Of a stretch of DNA of 40,000 nt, positions 13,343-25,992 are shown piece by piece. Made by a program: the position numbers and the translations under genes. This stretch comes from Anaeromyces robustus. Lineage: Eukaryota > Neocallimastigomycota > Neocallimastigomycetes > Neocallimastigales > Neocallimastigaceae. Where the stretch lies: positions 60,001 through 100,000 of the forward strand of contig MCFG01000196.1 in NCBI GenBank assembly GCA_002104895.1. The letters run 5' to 3'. The notes below the pieces were generated by a model. That model was not told the DNA's origin, did not search any database, and was given only the letters and a program-made list of their open reading frames with translations. The stretch's first letter is position 1; each line of letters begins with the position of its first letter.

Positions 13343-16300
13343 TTATTTTTTATAAAGGAATACTTGATCACCAGTTAAACAAGCTAATATATTATTATGT
13401 GTATTTGCTAAAGGACAATATTTGATATCTAGAATTACAGAATGATTTTCAGTTGGTAATTCTTGATATAAACAATGATGAGCTATTGAATAATTATTAT
13501 CCCAATTACATTTCCATAAAACTGACTATTGATTTTTTAAGTAATGAAAAAAAAAAAAAAAATTTATATATATATATAAAATTTTTTAAATTTATATGGT
13601 TAAATTTACTGAATATCAATTGTTATAATATAAATAAAAATTATTACTATAGTAACAATATCTTTAATGGATTTTAAAACTTTTTTAAACTTACTGAACA
13701 TGAGCCTTCGTCACTTGCACATACGAATGTTTCTAATTCATTATTTTCTGTTGAATCTTTTGTTTCTGAAGTAATAGATTCTTTACCTTTATTATTATTA
13801 TTATTCTCATTTTGAAAAACTTGTTCTTTAGAATTTTCAGTAATTTTAGTGTCATATTCATCAGATTCGTTAATTACAATAGCATCTTTATTATTTAATT
13901 CTTTTGAATCCGATTGAGAAGATTTATAATCAGAAAATATAATATTTTTTGTAAGATGTTTTTGTCCAGAATAACCATAAATTTCTTGCCTTCTTTCAAA
14001 GAATACTGGATATTGTGGTTTATTTTCACGTTCTTTCATATAATCAAAACTTGATATAAAACCATTTGTATTAGTAAAAGAAGGTTCCTTTTTAGGTGAT
14101 ATATTGTTAATATCAGGTGAATAACTTAAATAATCAATATTATAATTTGTTAAAAGACCAGAAGATGATGAAGATCTCCATGTTGTAAGAATTTGTTGTG
14201 TCAATGGATCATAACATAATGATACACAAGAACCTAATAAAAATAATAGAAAAAAAAATTAATTATTACTACCATTATTATTATTTAATAATAAAATAAT
14301 ATAACAAATATAATAATATATAAATACCTGGTTGTTGATATTTTAATTTGGGGATAAAATCTTCGTTATCTTGTGAATTAATATTTTTATCATTTGAATA
14401 ATTATTTTGATCTATTGATTTTTGATCATGATAAAAAATACCTTCTAAGTTTGCTCCTAATATACCTGAGTTAATTTTTTCTGATGAATTAGAATTATTC
14501 AAATTATTAACATATATTAATGAATGAATAGGTTTATTCAAATTTGAACCTCCACTAAGTTTAGTACAATATGTTGATAAATTTCTTATATCGAACATTA
14601 GTATTGTATTATTTGATAATCCTGCAAATAATTGATTTTCATTATATAATGACCCTAAATATAAAAATTTAGTGTTAATGATATGATTGATAATATATTT
14701 AATGACAAAATATATTTAAAATGTATATTTGAATATTTATTTATACTAAATCTCTATTATATTTACAACAACAACTCCAACAGGCATAATCTATTGGTAT
14801 ACTATAATTAAACAAAAATAATAAATGTTATTTAAAAAAAAAAAATTAAAAGTTTGATATAATTTTAATTATTTTTCTCATATTATAAAAGAAATATATA
14901 ATATATATAATAATTACCATATATCAATATCTTTTGTTTTATTAGAGAATACTTGAAGAGTTTTATCAAATGAACAAGATAATATATTTCCATTTAAAGG
15001 ATTACATTGAATATCTTTTATTATTTTTTTATGTAGTTGATAGTATCCGCTTATTTTATTTTCTGGAATATCTATTTTAACAATTCCAAAATTCTGAATA
15101 TTTAATGATTTTGTTACTAGTTTTTTTTTATAAGAAGAAAATTATAATATATTAGTATTATATAATATATATAAATTATAAATATATATATAAATTTGTA
15201 TGTACCATATAAATATTTTCCTAAAGCATCATATGATAACACTCTTGCTGATTTTAGCTACATGAATATAAAATATAAAAATTAAATTTACTAATTAATT
15301 ATGAAGGAAGATACAAATTTATTTTCAAATAAACATTTTATATTCATATTTAATATTTACATTATTATCAATTATATACGTTGAATTAAATTGGAATTTA
15401 TTATTATTTGAATTTTTTTGTTTTAATTTTTTAAGTTGTTGTTTATAATCATTTATATTATTTTTAATGCAAATTAATTGTTCATTTGCTATTCTTGAAT
15501 ATATTTGAAAATGTAATTTCTCTTTTTCTAACCTTTCACAATAATTTTCAATTTCAATTTTTTCTTTTTTGATTGATTCATACTGTGAATTGTCTTCTAC
15601 TTTAATATTACAAGCATATAATTTTCTTACATTTCTAACAATTGCATGTGAACTTTAGTAATAGAGAGTTAATAATTATTATATAAAAATTTGAAATATT
15701 TAAATATATTATTATTATATTTATTATTATTATAAGAATATATACTTGCAACAAGGACATCTACTGTCTTTAGTTGTTTTTTTTTTTAACCATTTTACAA
15801 TACAACTATTAAAGAATTAAATAATATTAATAATGAGTTTATTCAATATATATATATATTAAAGAATATGTGATTTTAATTATTAAAACAACCTATATCC
15901 AAATAAATGACCACCTAGATAAAAATAATTAATATATATATATATATATATATATAAGTATAATTTAAATAAAAAAGATAAATTATTTATCATAAAATAA
16001 AATTAATATATATATATAAAATTAAAATTTAAAATATATATTATTATTTAATATAGCCAAATTAAAAAAAATATATATATAATATACATTTTAAGGATGC
16101 AATTTGATGATTTCCTGTTGAGGACCAAGGTGATAAACATATTGGACAAGTATTTGCCTTTAAAAAAATATTTAGATAGTAATAATAAATAAATAAATAA
16201 ATAAATAAAAAATAGAGAAATAAAAGCAAAAAAGATAAAATAAAATAATTAAAACATAACAGAAAAAAAAACTATTAATAAATAAATAAATGATAAATTG

Positions 16301-16493
16301 TATAAAAAAAAAAAAAGTTTAAAGATATATATACTTCATCCCATTTTCTTTTTGTGGAAGATTTATGTTCATCTTTTACATATTCTGTAATTTCATTATT
16401 AATAAATTTTTCTTTATTACTATCAATTTCAACTTCTTTTTCGCTTTCTTCATCACTTATTTCAAGAGGAATAAAATTTATATCACTATTCAT
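13343..16493 (-). CDS. RFWD3: RFWD3-like RING/WD40 E3 ubiquitin ligase
   Basis: Eleven exons in transcript order: 16493-16335, 16157-16088, 15914-15893, 15805-15746, 15652-15361, 15257-15206, 15116-14918, 14801-14767, 14654-14328, 14233-13695, 13525-13343. The product is 645 residues. After an acidic N-terminus, the RING lies at 57-103: C57, C60, C77, H79, C85, C100, C103. Its CGHLFGYSC segment matches the RFWD3 RING, which has Gly where a usual RING has a ligand. A coiled-coil (about 120-195) precedes a WD40 region (202-645); the CWSCCW followed by AGLSNNTILMFD segment is close to the RFWD3 propeller. An Asn/Ser/Glu-rich insertion coded by exon 10 precedes the last blade. In animals RFWD3 ubiquitinates RPA and RAD51 at stressed forks and crosslinks; the same nuclear role is inferred here. 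Exons 3 (22 nt) and 8 (35 nt) are microexons. Confidence 0.85.
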
Positions 16494-16777
16494 TGTATTT
16501 TATTAATTTGATAAATTAAAAAAAAAAAAAAAAAGGAAGAAAAAAAATCTACACCTTAATTATATATAATTATTATTGAATTATATATTTTTTTGTAAGT
16601 GAATTAACTTATATATATATAATATTTATTTTAGTTTTTATTATTATTCTATATATAATTCAAAATTTCTGCTAAGATGAAATTTCAAAATTTCATTTTG
16701 ATTTATTTTTAATAATTAATATTATTTTAATTTTATACAATTTTATCATAGAATAAATGAATATCATATGATATCAA

Positions 16778-16852
<75 letters not shown>

Positions 16853-17669
16853 ATCAATAAATAAATCAATAAATAATCAATTAATCAATCAATAAATAAT
16901 ATATTATAATTTTAAATGATTTATTTCATTTATTATTACTTTAAAAATTAGAAAATGAAAAAAAAAACAAAAAAAAAAATTTTACTGTCAAAACTTTAAT
17001 TTTTAGTAATTATTTATAAATTTTATTATTATTTATTTATTAATTTTTTTTTTAAAATGATAGACAACAAAAAAAAAAAAATTTTTTTTTAATACTTGCT
17101 AAATTACTATGTAGAACCTTTAAATATTTTAATAATAATTTATAGTATTTAAGTTTAATTAAAATAAGGACAATCCAAATTATATGAAAATAAATGAAAT
17201 TATTTATGAATAATTGAAATTATTTAATAATCAAACACATAATGTTCGTTTAAAAATATTGATTTTATTAATTAGTAAATATTTATTCTATGACAAATTT
17301 TTATTAAGATATTACATAATTGTTTATAAAATAAATTTAATTAGATAATCCAACCTTTTTTTTTTTTCTTATTTTTATTTTTTATTATTATTATTTTTAT
17401 TTTTTTAGAATTATAATAAACTTTTTTAATTATTTTGTATATAATATTTTTTTTTGTAAAGATTATTTTTATAAGACATATTAAATCTAATGATTGATTA
17501 AATGGTTATTACATTATTGTATTTAATAAGAATTATAATATAATACTTAGATAAAAATTTAGCGTATTAATATATTATTTTCCAGATTTTATATCTTATT
17601 TTTATTACACAGTATTTTTTTATTCTATTTATTTATTATTATTGTTTTCTTTTTTCGATTTTCAGTGAC
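16494..17669. other. Divergent spacer
   Basis: AT-rich DNA between the starts of the RFWD3-like gene (minus) and the unknown gene at 17670 (plus). It contains an AAAT array and several poly-A/T runs. A TTTTCAG directly before the downstream ATG (17659-17665) looks like a 3' splice site and could mark a 5' UTR intron. No coding exon is identified. Confidence 0.55.
16776..16880. repeat. (AAAT)n microsatellite, about 100 bp
   Basis: A pure AAAT run that decays at its right end into AATC-containing units (AAATCAAT). It lies in the spacer between two divergent genes. Confidence 0.95.
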
Positions 17670-19037
17670 ATGACAATGACTAATAATATATTACCGATCA
17701 ATAGTTCAAAAATCAAAACTTGTGATTATGAGAATTGTAAAAATCAATTTATAAGAAGATCTAATAATCATAAAGTAAGTATTAGTATTTATTAAATAAT
17801 TTTATAGAATATGTATATTTTTAAATTTATTGATATATATATTAATAATGATATTTATAAAAATCATTTTATATATTAATAATTATTGAATTTAATATAT
17901 CAGTATTGTAAAGAACATGAAAAAATTAATAATAGAAAAGATAAAATAAAAAATAAGAAAAGAAAGTATAGAGATGAAAATGAGTCATTATATAAAAGTT
18001 CGAATATTAATAACATTGTTAATGTAAGCAATGCAAAGAATAATAATATTTCTTCCATTAAAAAAGAAATTAATGAATCAGTGCCATCATTTGAAAATAA
18101 TACCTTGGGTAACAATTCAAAAAAATCTAATTTATTGGATATATTATTGGAAAGAACTAATTCAGGACCGTTTAGCTGCATTGGAAAAAATAAAACTTTT
18201 CATAATAATATACCTCAAAAAGTTGATAAATGTATTCAGACTGATGATTTATTTGAATTTATACCAAAAAATAAAAAGGTCAAAGTTGATAAAAGTGTTG
18301 GAACTGACATTGATATTGTCATTGAACCATCATCACCATTACTCGATGTATTAACCGCTCAACAATATTCATCTTTGTTAGATACTCCAACTAAAAATAT
18401 TCAGTCTATTAAATCACCAATTTCAATAAAACGTTCTATAAAAAGCAATAATGATAATCCATTACGTGATATTAGCAATATAATTAATTATAAATATTTA
18501 AAATCACCAATAAGTGATAGAAAAAGTCCAAAAAATATATCTAAATCATTTAAATTTTCAGAATTTGATAATAAAAACAAAGAAAATATTAATATTAATA
18601 CAACCCCAGTAAAACAAGAATTAAATATTGATTCATGTTATAATAAAATTGTAACAAATGAATCTATATCTTTCTTACCTTCAACCGTTTCGGAAGAAGG
18701 GGTATCAACATATGATAAAGAAAAAGATATTTTTGGACAACCCATTAATTATATCAATAAAGATAAGGAATTTTTTGGTCAATCTATCACAACACCTATT
18801 AATAATACTAATCTTAATAATATTAATGATTCAGGTAGTAATTCACATACTATTCCTGTTGATTATTATATGGAGTATATAAAAATATTAAAGAAAATTT
18901 CAAAATTTAGTCCTTCACAAGAGTTAAAACAAACTTTATCCTCTAATTCTAATTTAACATCCATTAATAATCATAATATATTATCACCAGCAAAAACTGA
19001 TGCTGAAGATTTATTAAATTGGTTAAATATTGAATAG
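17670..19037 (+). CDS. Unknown protein: C/H cluster, KEN box, putative LC8-binding motif
   Basis: Two exons (17670-17774, 17904-19037) joined in phase give 412 residues. I do not recognise a family. The N-terminus has a candidate zinc site C18-x4-C23-x13-C37-x2-H40 (CDYENC ... KYCKEH) that crosses the exon junction, followed by a strongly basic stretch suggesting nuclear or nucleic-acid contact. The rest is low-complexity Asn/Ser/Lys sequence with short motifs: VDKCIQTDD (142-150) fits the dynein light chain LC8 motif, and a partner VDKSVGTDID (163-172) looks like a diverged copy. There is a KEN box at 261-263, a PLRDISN string at about 221, and proline-directed sites TPTK, SPIS (twice), SPKN and TPVK. 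The C-terminus is acidic/hydrophobic (DAEDLLNWL). A regulated cell-cycle or nuclear role is a guess from these motifs. Exon 2 reads open for 378 codons in a very AT-rich background, so the gene is probably real. Confidence 0.6.
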
Positions 19038-19330
19038 AAAAAAAATTTTTTTATTTTTTTTTTTTATATAATTTAATTTTTAACTAATAATCTATATGTA
19101 TATATAGGAATTCTTATATATATATATAAACAATTTTGGAAATCATAAATATACCATATAATTATAATTAATAATTTTTTTTTTCTTCTCTTTTTTCTTT
19201 TTATGTATTTTTATTATTTATAAAATTTTACTTTTTTTCCCTTTTTTCTTTTTCTTTTCTTTTTTTTTTTTTTTTTTTTATATTAATGTTTTAAATTTAT
19301 CTTTTTATTAAAATTTTGATAATAAAATAA

Positions 19331-19337
19331 AATAAAA

Positions 19338-19388
<51 letters not shown>

Positions 19389-19392
19389 ATGA

Positions 19393-19491
<99 letters not shown>

Positions 19492-19505
19492 AATGAATAA
19501 AATAA
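19331..19505. repeat. (AAAT)n microsatellite
   Basis: AAAT units flanked on both sides by AAAAT units and broken once by a GATA unit near 19391. Reverse-strand reading gives long YLFI-repeat frames that are repeat artefacts. Confidence 0.95.
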
Positions 19506-19879
19506 ATAAATATTCTTCTGTTCCAAAGTTTTTTTTTTTTTTTTTTATGGCACACAATTTGTACGTCACTTTTATTGAATTTAAATATTAAAATACATGA
19601 ATCATAAAAAAACACATAATGAAAACTGCTCCAAAGATAGGGTAATATATAAAGATATTTTAATTGCTAAATAAGTGCTATTAATAAAAATAAATAACCT
19701 TCAAAACTATTTATATATATATATATTTATGTAATTATATTGATAAATTACTCTAATTTTATCTTTATTTATTGTATTGTAATATATTATTAATAACATA
19801 TTTAATTAATTTAGAATAATATTAGTTTTCTTAATTTATGTTATTATCAGTTTAAACATTAATTAACTGTCAAAATAAA

Positions 19880-19921
19880 AATAAAATAAAATACAATACA
19901 ATAAAATAAAATAAAATAAAA

Positions 19922-20016
<95 letters not shown>

Positions 20017-20075
20017 GTATTAAAATAAATAAATAAATAAATAAATATAAAAATAAATAAATAAATAAATAAATA

Positions 20076-20106
<31 letters not shown>

Positions 20107-20108
20107 AA
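19880..20108. repeat. AAAAT then (AAAT)n composite microsatellite
   Basis: It starts as AAAAT and ACAAT units (19880-19920), becomes pure AAAT for about 95 bp, then alternates short AAAT blocks with ATAAAAAT interruptions that recur at regular spacing. Confidence 0.95.
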
Positions 20109-20784
20109 GAAAGTGTATTAATTAGTATTAATAATTAAAAGTATGAATATGAATATCTTAACATACTAAAATTTAAAATTTATTATTCATATGGTGGTGC
20201 TTATAAAAAAAAAAAAGTATAAAAAAATATATTAAAAAAAAAAGAACAAATTTTAATTAATATACAATTTGCTACTTTAATTTTTATATATTAATTTTCT
20301 TAATAAAAAAAAAACTATTTTTTTTTTATTTTAAAATTAAAATTATTGTTATTAAAAAATATATTGAAATAAAAACTTATATATTATATAATATATTTCA
20401 AATATATTTTTTTGATAACAAGCTTTATAGTTTATATATATTAAATATATTATTATATATATATTTACATATATTTTTAATAATATTTTTAAAAAATTTA
20501 TAAAATATTACATTAGCATATTTTTAAAAATTTTTTAATATATTTGAAAGTGGAAATTAAAATTTTTTAAAAAATTAACAAAACATTAATCTTTAAGGTT
20601 TTTTTAAAAGGTTGTATAACAATTGTACAATACCGTTTTATATGACTATGATACAACAAATAATATATAAAAAAAAACATGATTGATAATCTTATTAATT
20701 TATTTGTATTATGCGTCATTGTTACATTTAATGATATTCAAATAAATTAAAACAAAACGAAACTAATATTATGTTAATTGAATA

Positions 20785-21176
<392 letters not shown>

Positions 21177-21933
21177 AATGTTTATTATGATTCTTTAACA
21201 CCAATAGAATAAACGAAATTTAATTTATATAAATTAATTAATATCGTTTTAATAAGTTTAAAAAAATAATTATGAAAATTATTTTTTTTTATTTATGTAA
21301 AATTTTCCTCTTAAAGTAAAAATATTTCCGTTTATTGAACTTTATTTATTAATATTAAAAATAATTTTTTTTATGATAAATTAAAGTTTAAAAATTGGTA
21401 TATTTTATTAATTAATTTTTATTTTTCAATACAGTTATTTTGAACGGATACTTTGTAGTATATATATACTGAAGTATAAAGTTTTAAATAATATAAAATA
21501 TATATTGTGTGCCTAGTAATTTTTTTTGTTCTTTTTTTTCTTTTTTATAATTATGTATAAAAATATATAAAAGATATTTATTGAAAATTGCTATAATATT
21601 ATAATAATTAAATTAGTCATAAATCATATTAATTAGTATTATTAATTAAATCTTTATAATTCTTTCTTAAATGTTATACAATTGTATACTTCTTTTTTTT
21701 GTATACGATATTTTTTAAATTTGGATAATTTTCATTTTGTTATTTTTTTTTTTAATTATTATTATATTTATTAAAGATATAATATAAAAATAGTTTTTTT
21801 TGTTTCAAATTTCTGATTATAATTAAAAAATAAAATTAATAAAAATCCTTATATAATCATACCATAGTTGAACTCTATATATTTACAATAAATATTATTT
21901 ATTATTTAAAAGATAAAAAGATAAATAAAAAGA

Positions 21934-21934
<1 letters not shown>

Positions 21935-21964
<30 letters not shown>

Positions 21965-21999
21965 AAATATATAAATAAATATAAAAATAAATAAATGAA

Positions 22000-22038
<39 letters not shown>

Positions 22039-22071
22039 ATATATAAATAAATATAAAAATAAATAAATGAA

Positions 22072-22122
<51 letters not shown>

Positions 22123-22168
22123 ATATATAAATAAATATAAAAATAAATAAATAAATAAATAAATAAAG
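21935..22168. repeat. Higher-order AAAT array
   Basis: An AAAT array in which the same variant block (AAATATATAAATAAATATAAAAAT) recurs at about 21965, 22037 and 22121, that is with 72- and 84-nt spacing, both multiples of four. This points to duplication of larger segments as well as unit slippage. Confidence 0.9.
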
Positions 22169-22956
22169 ATGTTTTTTTTTTCTTATTTTTTTATTTTTTT
22201 ATTGATTACTTGCTTATATTACTTTTATTCTCCTGTAATTCAGAATTTATATAAATGATACTTTTTTAATTAAATTTCAAATACAAATAATAGTATTATA
22301 TTTCAAAACAGTTATATTAAAAATCATCTTATTGGTTAGTAGTTTAAATGAATATAAAAAGTTTAATTATTATAAATTTAGTGTAAAAATTACTAATAAT
22401 GATAAAAAATGAAAATTAATTATGAGCAATTATTAATATATTGTAATATATTGATATATATAAATCAATATTATAATGATATAAATAATAATATATAAAA
22501 TTTTATAATTATTACATAAAAGTTTAATATGTTCATATATATTTAAAGTATACTTTTATATTAATAAATTCATTTAAAAGAAAGTAAAAATAATATTATA
22601 AAATATTTTTATTATTATTGTATTTTATTAATTTTTTTTTTTTAAAAAAAAGTGATATTATTTTTTATTTGTTGATAGATTATTTAATATAAAATATAAA
22701 TATATCATATATCCTGATTTTTTTTTCTTTTTTTTTTTCATTTAGAAATTTTATTTTTTTGAAAATATTCTTTTTTGGTTAATAAATAGTATTTATTAAT
22801 AAAAAGAATTTAAAAATAATTTTTTAATAAAATAAAAAAGATATACTGTTGATCAGTATTAAACATTTAAAAAAATATAATAATAAACAAAAAATAAAAA
22901 TACATTTTATTTATTGTTGGTGTATTTTATATATAAATTAGTAAATATATATTATA

Positions 22957-23528
22957 ATGAAGATTCAAAATATTTTATTTGCTCTTGGTTGTGGACTTGT
23001 TTCACAAACTTTAGCTGTAATTTCTTGGGAAGAAGCCGATAAAAAGGCTTCATCCTTTGTTAGTGATTTAAGTGAAGCTGAAAAAATTGACATTGTAACT
23101 GGTGATTATAGAAGAATTATGAATTTATTATTATAATAAAAAAGAAAAAAATTCTATGTAATAAAAAAATGTATATGGAATTAAATAAAATTATTTTATA
23201 ATATTTTATAAATTAATTTTATGGATTTTTATCATATATATATTATTAATAGGTTACATGAATATGCAAGGTACCTGTGTTGGTAATATTAAACCAAATA
23301 GTAGAAAAAGTAGGTTTACAATATATATAATATAGAAGTTATTAGAAATAAGATAAAAGAAAAAATAATATTCTAAATGGTTTTTTTATACTAATAATTA
23401 AAAAAGATTTTAAGGGTTTATGTCTTCAAGATGGTCCAGCCGGTGTTCGTTTTAATGAAGGAACTTCAACAACTTGGCAAAGTACTATTTACAAATAAAT
23501 TTTTATTATATCAATTATTATTATATCA

Positions 23529-23564
<36 letters not shown>

Positions 23565-25992
23565 TTTTTTTTTTACTTTAGTTTATACATTTTAATTTTT
23601 ATATTAAATAATGATTAACTAAACAAAAACAATATATTTATTATATATATTAAAAGCTGGTATTAACAGTGCAGCCACTTTTAATAAGGATTTATTATAT
23701 AAAATTGGTAAAGATCAAGGTGCCGAATTTTATGCTAAAGGTATAAACGTTGCTCTTGCTCCTTCAATGAACATTCTTCGTGCCCCAGCTTCTGGTAGAG
23801 TTTGGGAAAACTTTGGTGAAGATCCATATTTATCAGGTGTATGTGGTACACAAATTACAAAGGGTATGCAAGATTCTGGTGTTATTGTTTCAGCTAAACA
23901 CTATGTTGCTAATGATATTGAACATAATCGTGAAGCTTCTACATCTAACATGGATGAACAAACCTTAATGGAAATTCATGTAGAACCATTCTATAGAACT
24001 GTCACTGAAGGTGAAGCTGGTTCTGTTATGGCTTCATATAATGCTGTTAATGGTGTATATGTGGTTCAAAATAAAAAGGTACTTACTGAAATCTTAAAGG
24101 AAGGAATGAACTTCCAAGGTTTCATTGTTTCTGATTGGTGGGCTATTCATGATTTAGAAGGTAGTTTCAATGCTGGTGTTGATATGAACATGCCAGGTGG
24201 TAAGGCTTGGGGTCCAAATTATATTAATGATTCATTCTGGGGTTCTAACATTTCTAACGCTATAAGAAGTGGTAAAGTTAGCTCCGCTCGTTTAGATGAT
24301 GCTGTTAAACGTATTATTCGTTCTATGTATAAGATGAACCAAATGGGTAATTTCCCAAATGTCAATCTTAGAGCTCAAAGTATGCATACTGAAACACACA
24401 GACAAGCTGCCACTGAAAGTCAAATTTTATTAAAGAACGATGATAATGTATTACCATTAACCAAGAAATACAGAAAGATTGCTGTTATTGGTAAAGATGC
24501 TGATAAAGCTGAATCTTGTACCGATACTGCTTGTACTAATGGTAATATTATTCAAGGTTTTGGTTCTGGTACTACCGATTTCACTGGTATTACTGATCCA
24601 TATAGCTCCATTAAAAATAGAGCTTCAAAGGAAGGAATAACTGTTGTTGGTTCCATTTCTGATAGTGCTAATGAAGGTGCTAATGCTGCTAGAGATGCTG
24701 ATGTTGCTATTGTTTTCGTTAGAGCCACCTCTGGTGAAGAATATATTGTTGTTGATAATAATAAAGGTGACCGTAATAATTTAGATTTATGGCATGGTGG
24801 TAATGATTTAGTTAAAAGTGTTGCTGCTGTTAATAAGAATACTATTGTCGTTATTCATGCTCCAGCTACTGTTAATCTTCCATTCATTAACAATGTTAAA
24901 GCTATTATTCATGCTGGTATGCCAGGTGCTGAATCAGGTAATGCTATCGCTTCCGTCTTATTTGGTGATCATAATCCATCTGGTCACCTTCCATTTACAT
25001 GGGCTAAGAGAGAAGAATACTGTTGTGATGTTTCCTATCCAGGAGAACTTCCACATGGAGGAGACTCAAAGACTACTTATGATTATAAGGAAGGCTTATT
25101 CGTTGGTTACCGTTGGTTCGATAAAAAGGGTACTAAGCCAATTTACCCATTCGGTCATGGTCTTTCTTACACTACCTTTGAATATTCTAATCTTTCTTCA
25201 AGTCTTGTAAAGAGTGGTACTGAAGTTACTGGTCTTAAGGCAACATTTACTGTTTCTAATACTGGTTCTGTTGAAGGTGCTACTGTTCCAATGCTTTTCC
25301 TTGGTTTTCCAAATGTTTCTGAAATGGGTGATTATCCAGTACGTAATTTAAAGGCTTTCGATAAGATTAACTTAAAGGCTGGTGAAAGTAAAACTGTTAC
25401 TCTTGAAGTTGATCAACATGGTTTATCCTACTACAACACTAATAAAAAGAAGTTTGTTGTTCCAACTGGTGGTGAATACACTGTATATGTTGGTAAAAGT
25501 GCTGGTGATCTTCCACTTAAGGTTACTCTTAAAAATACTCAAGGTTCAAATGAAGGAAGTAGTGCTGGTGGTAACAACAATGGAGACAACAATGGTAACA
25601 ACAACGGTAACAACAACGGTAGCAATAATACTGGATATGATTGCTGTGCTGATTCTAATGCTAGAGTTCAATACACTGATGAAAGTGGTAACTGGAGTAT
25701 TGAAAATGGTAATTGGTGTCTTATTTGTCCAGAAAAGCCACAATGTTTCAGTATTTCACTTGGTTACCCATGCTGTCAAGGAAACACAGTTGTATATACC
25801 GATAAGGATGGCAAATGGGGATTAGAAAATGGTCAATGGTGTGGTATTGCTGATATTCCATCTCCATCTACTGGTTGTCCATATCAAACTAAGAATGGTT
25901 ATCCTGTTTGTAAAACAACTACTACTGTTGTCTACACCGACTCTGATAAGTGGGGTGTTGAAAATGGTGAATGGTGTATTATGTGCAACTAA
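22957..25992 (+). CDS. Secreted GH3 beta-glucosidase with three fungal dockerins
   Basis: Four exons (22957-23101, 23253-23309, 23407-23481, 23657-25992) give 870 residues. A signal peptide occupies about residues 1-20. The GH3 N-terminal barrel shows LQDGPAGVRF, WENFGEDPYLSG, K173-H174 of KHYVAND and the nucleophile D252 in FIVSDWW. The GH3 C-terminal domain carries the expected acid/base E453 in SGEEY, just before GDRNNLDLW. A fibronectin-III-like domain (about 604-719) and a Gly/Asn linker (about 724-753) lead to three CBM10-type fungal dockerins (about 753-783, 789-824, 832-869) with the YTD..G.W.(I/L/V)ENG.WC pattern. Dockerins attach enzymes to cellulosome scaffoldins, so this protein should turn cellobiose into glucose on the extracellular complex; a GH3 enzyme is a known cellulosome part in Piromyces. 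Intron 1 has an unusual GTGATT donor. The three small 5' exons are fixed by phase and by GH3 conservation. Confidence 0.97.

Noticed and set aside
19283-19615. Three overlapping minus-strand frames of YLFI repeats (also at 20938-21204 and 25822-26403)
   Set aside because: These are translations of AAAT/AAT microsatellites. They move in step with the repeat unit and have no conserved flank.
20614-20632. TTGTATAACAATTGTACAA near-palindrome as an operator or terminal repeat
   Set aside because: It is an isolated copy in a gene desert, with only a loose cousin about 1 kb away and no associated gene. Chance is likely in such AT-rich DNA.
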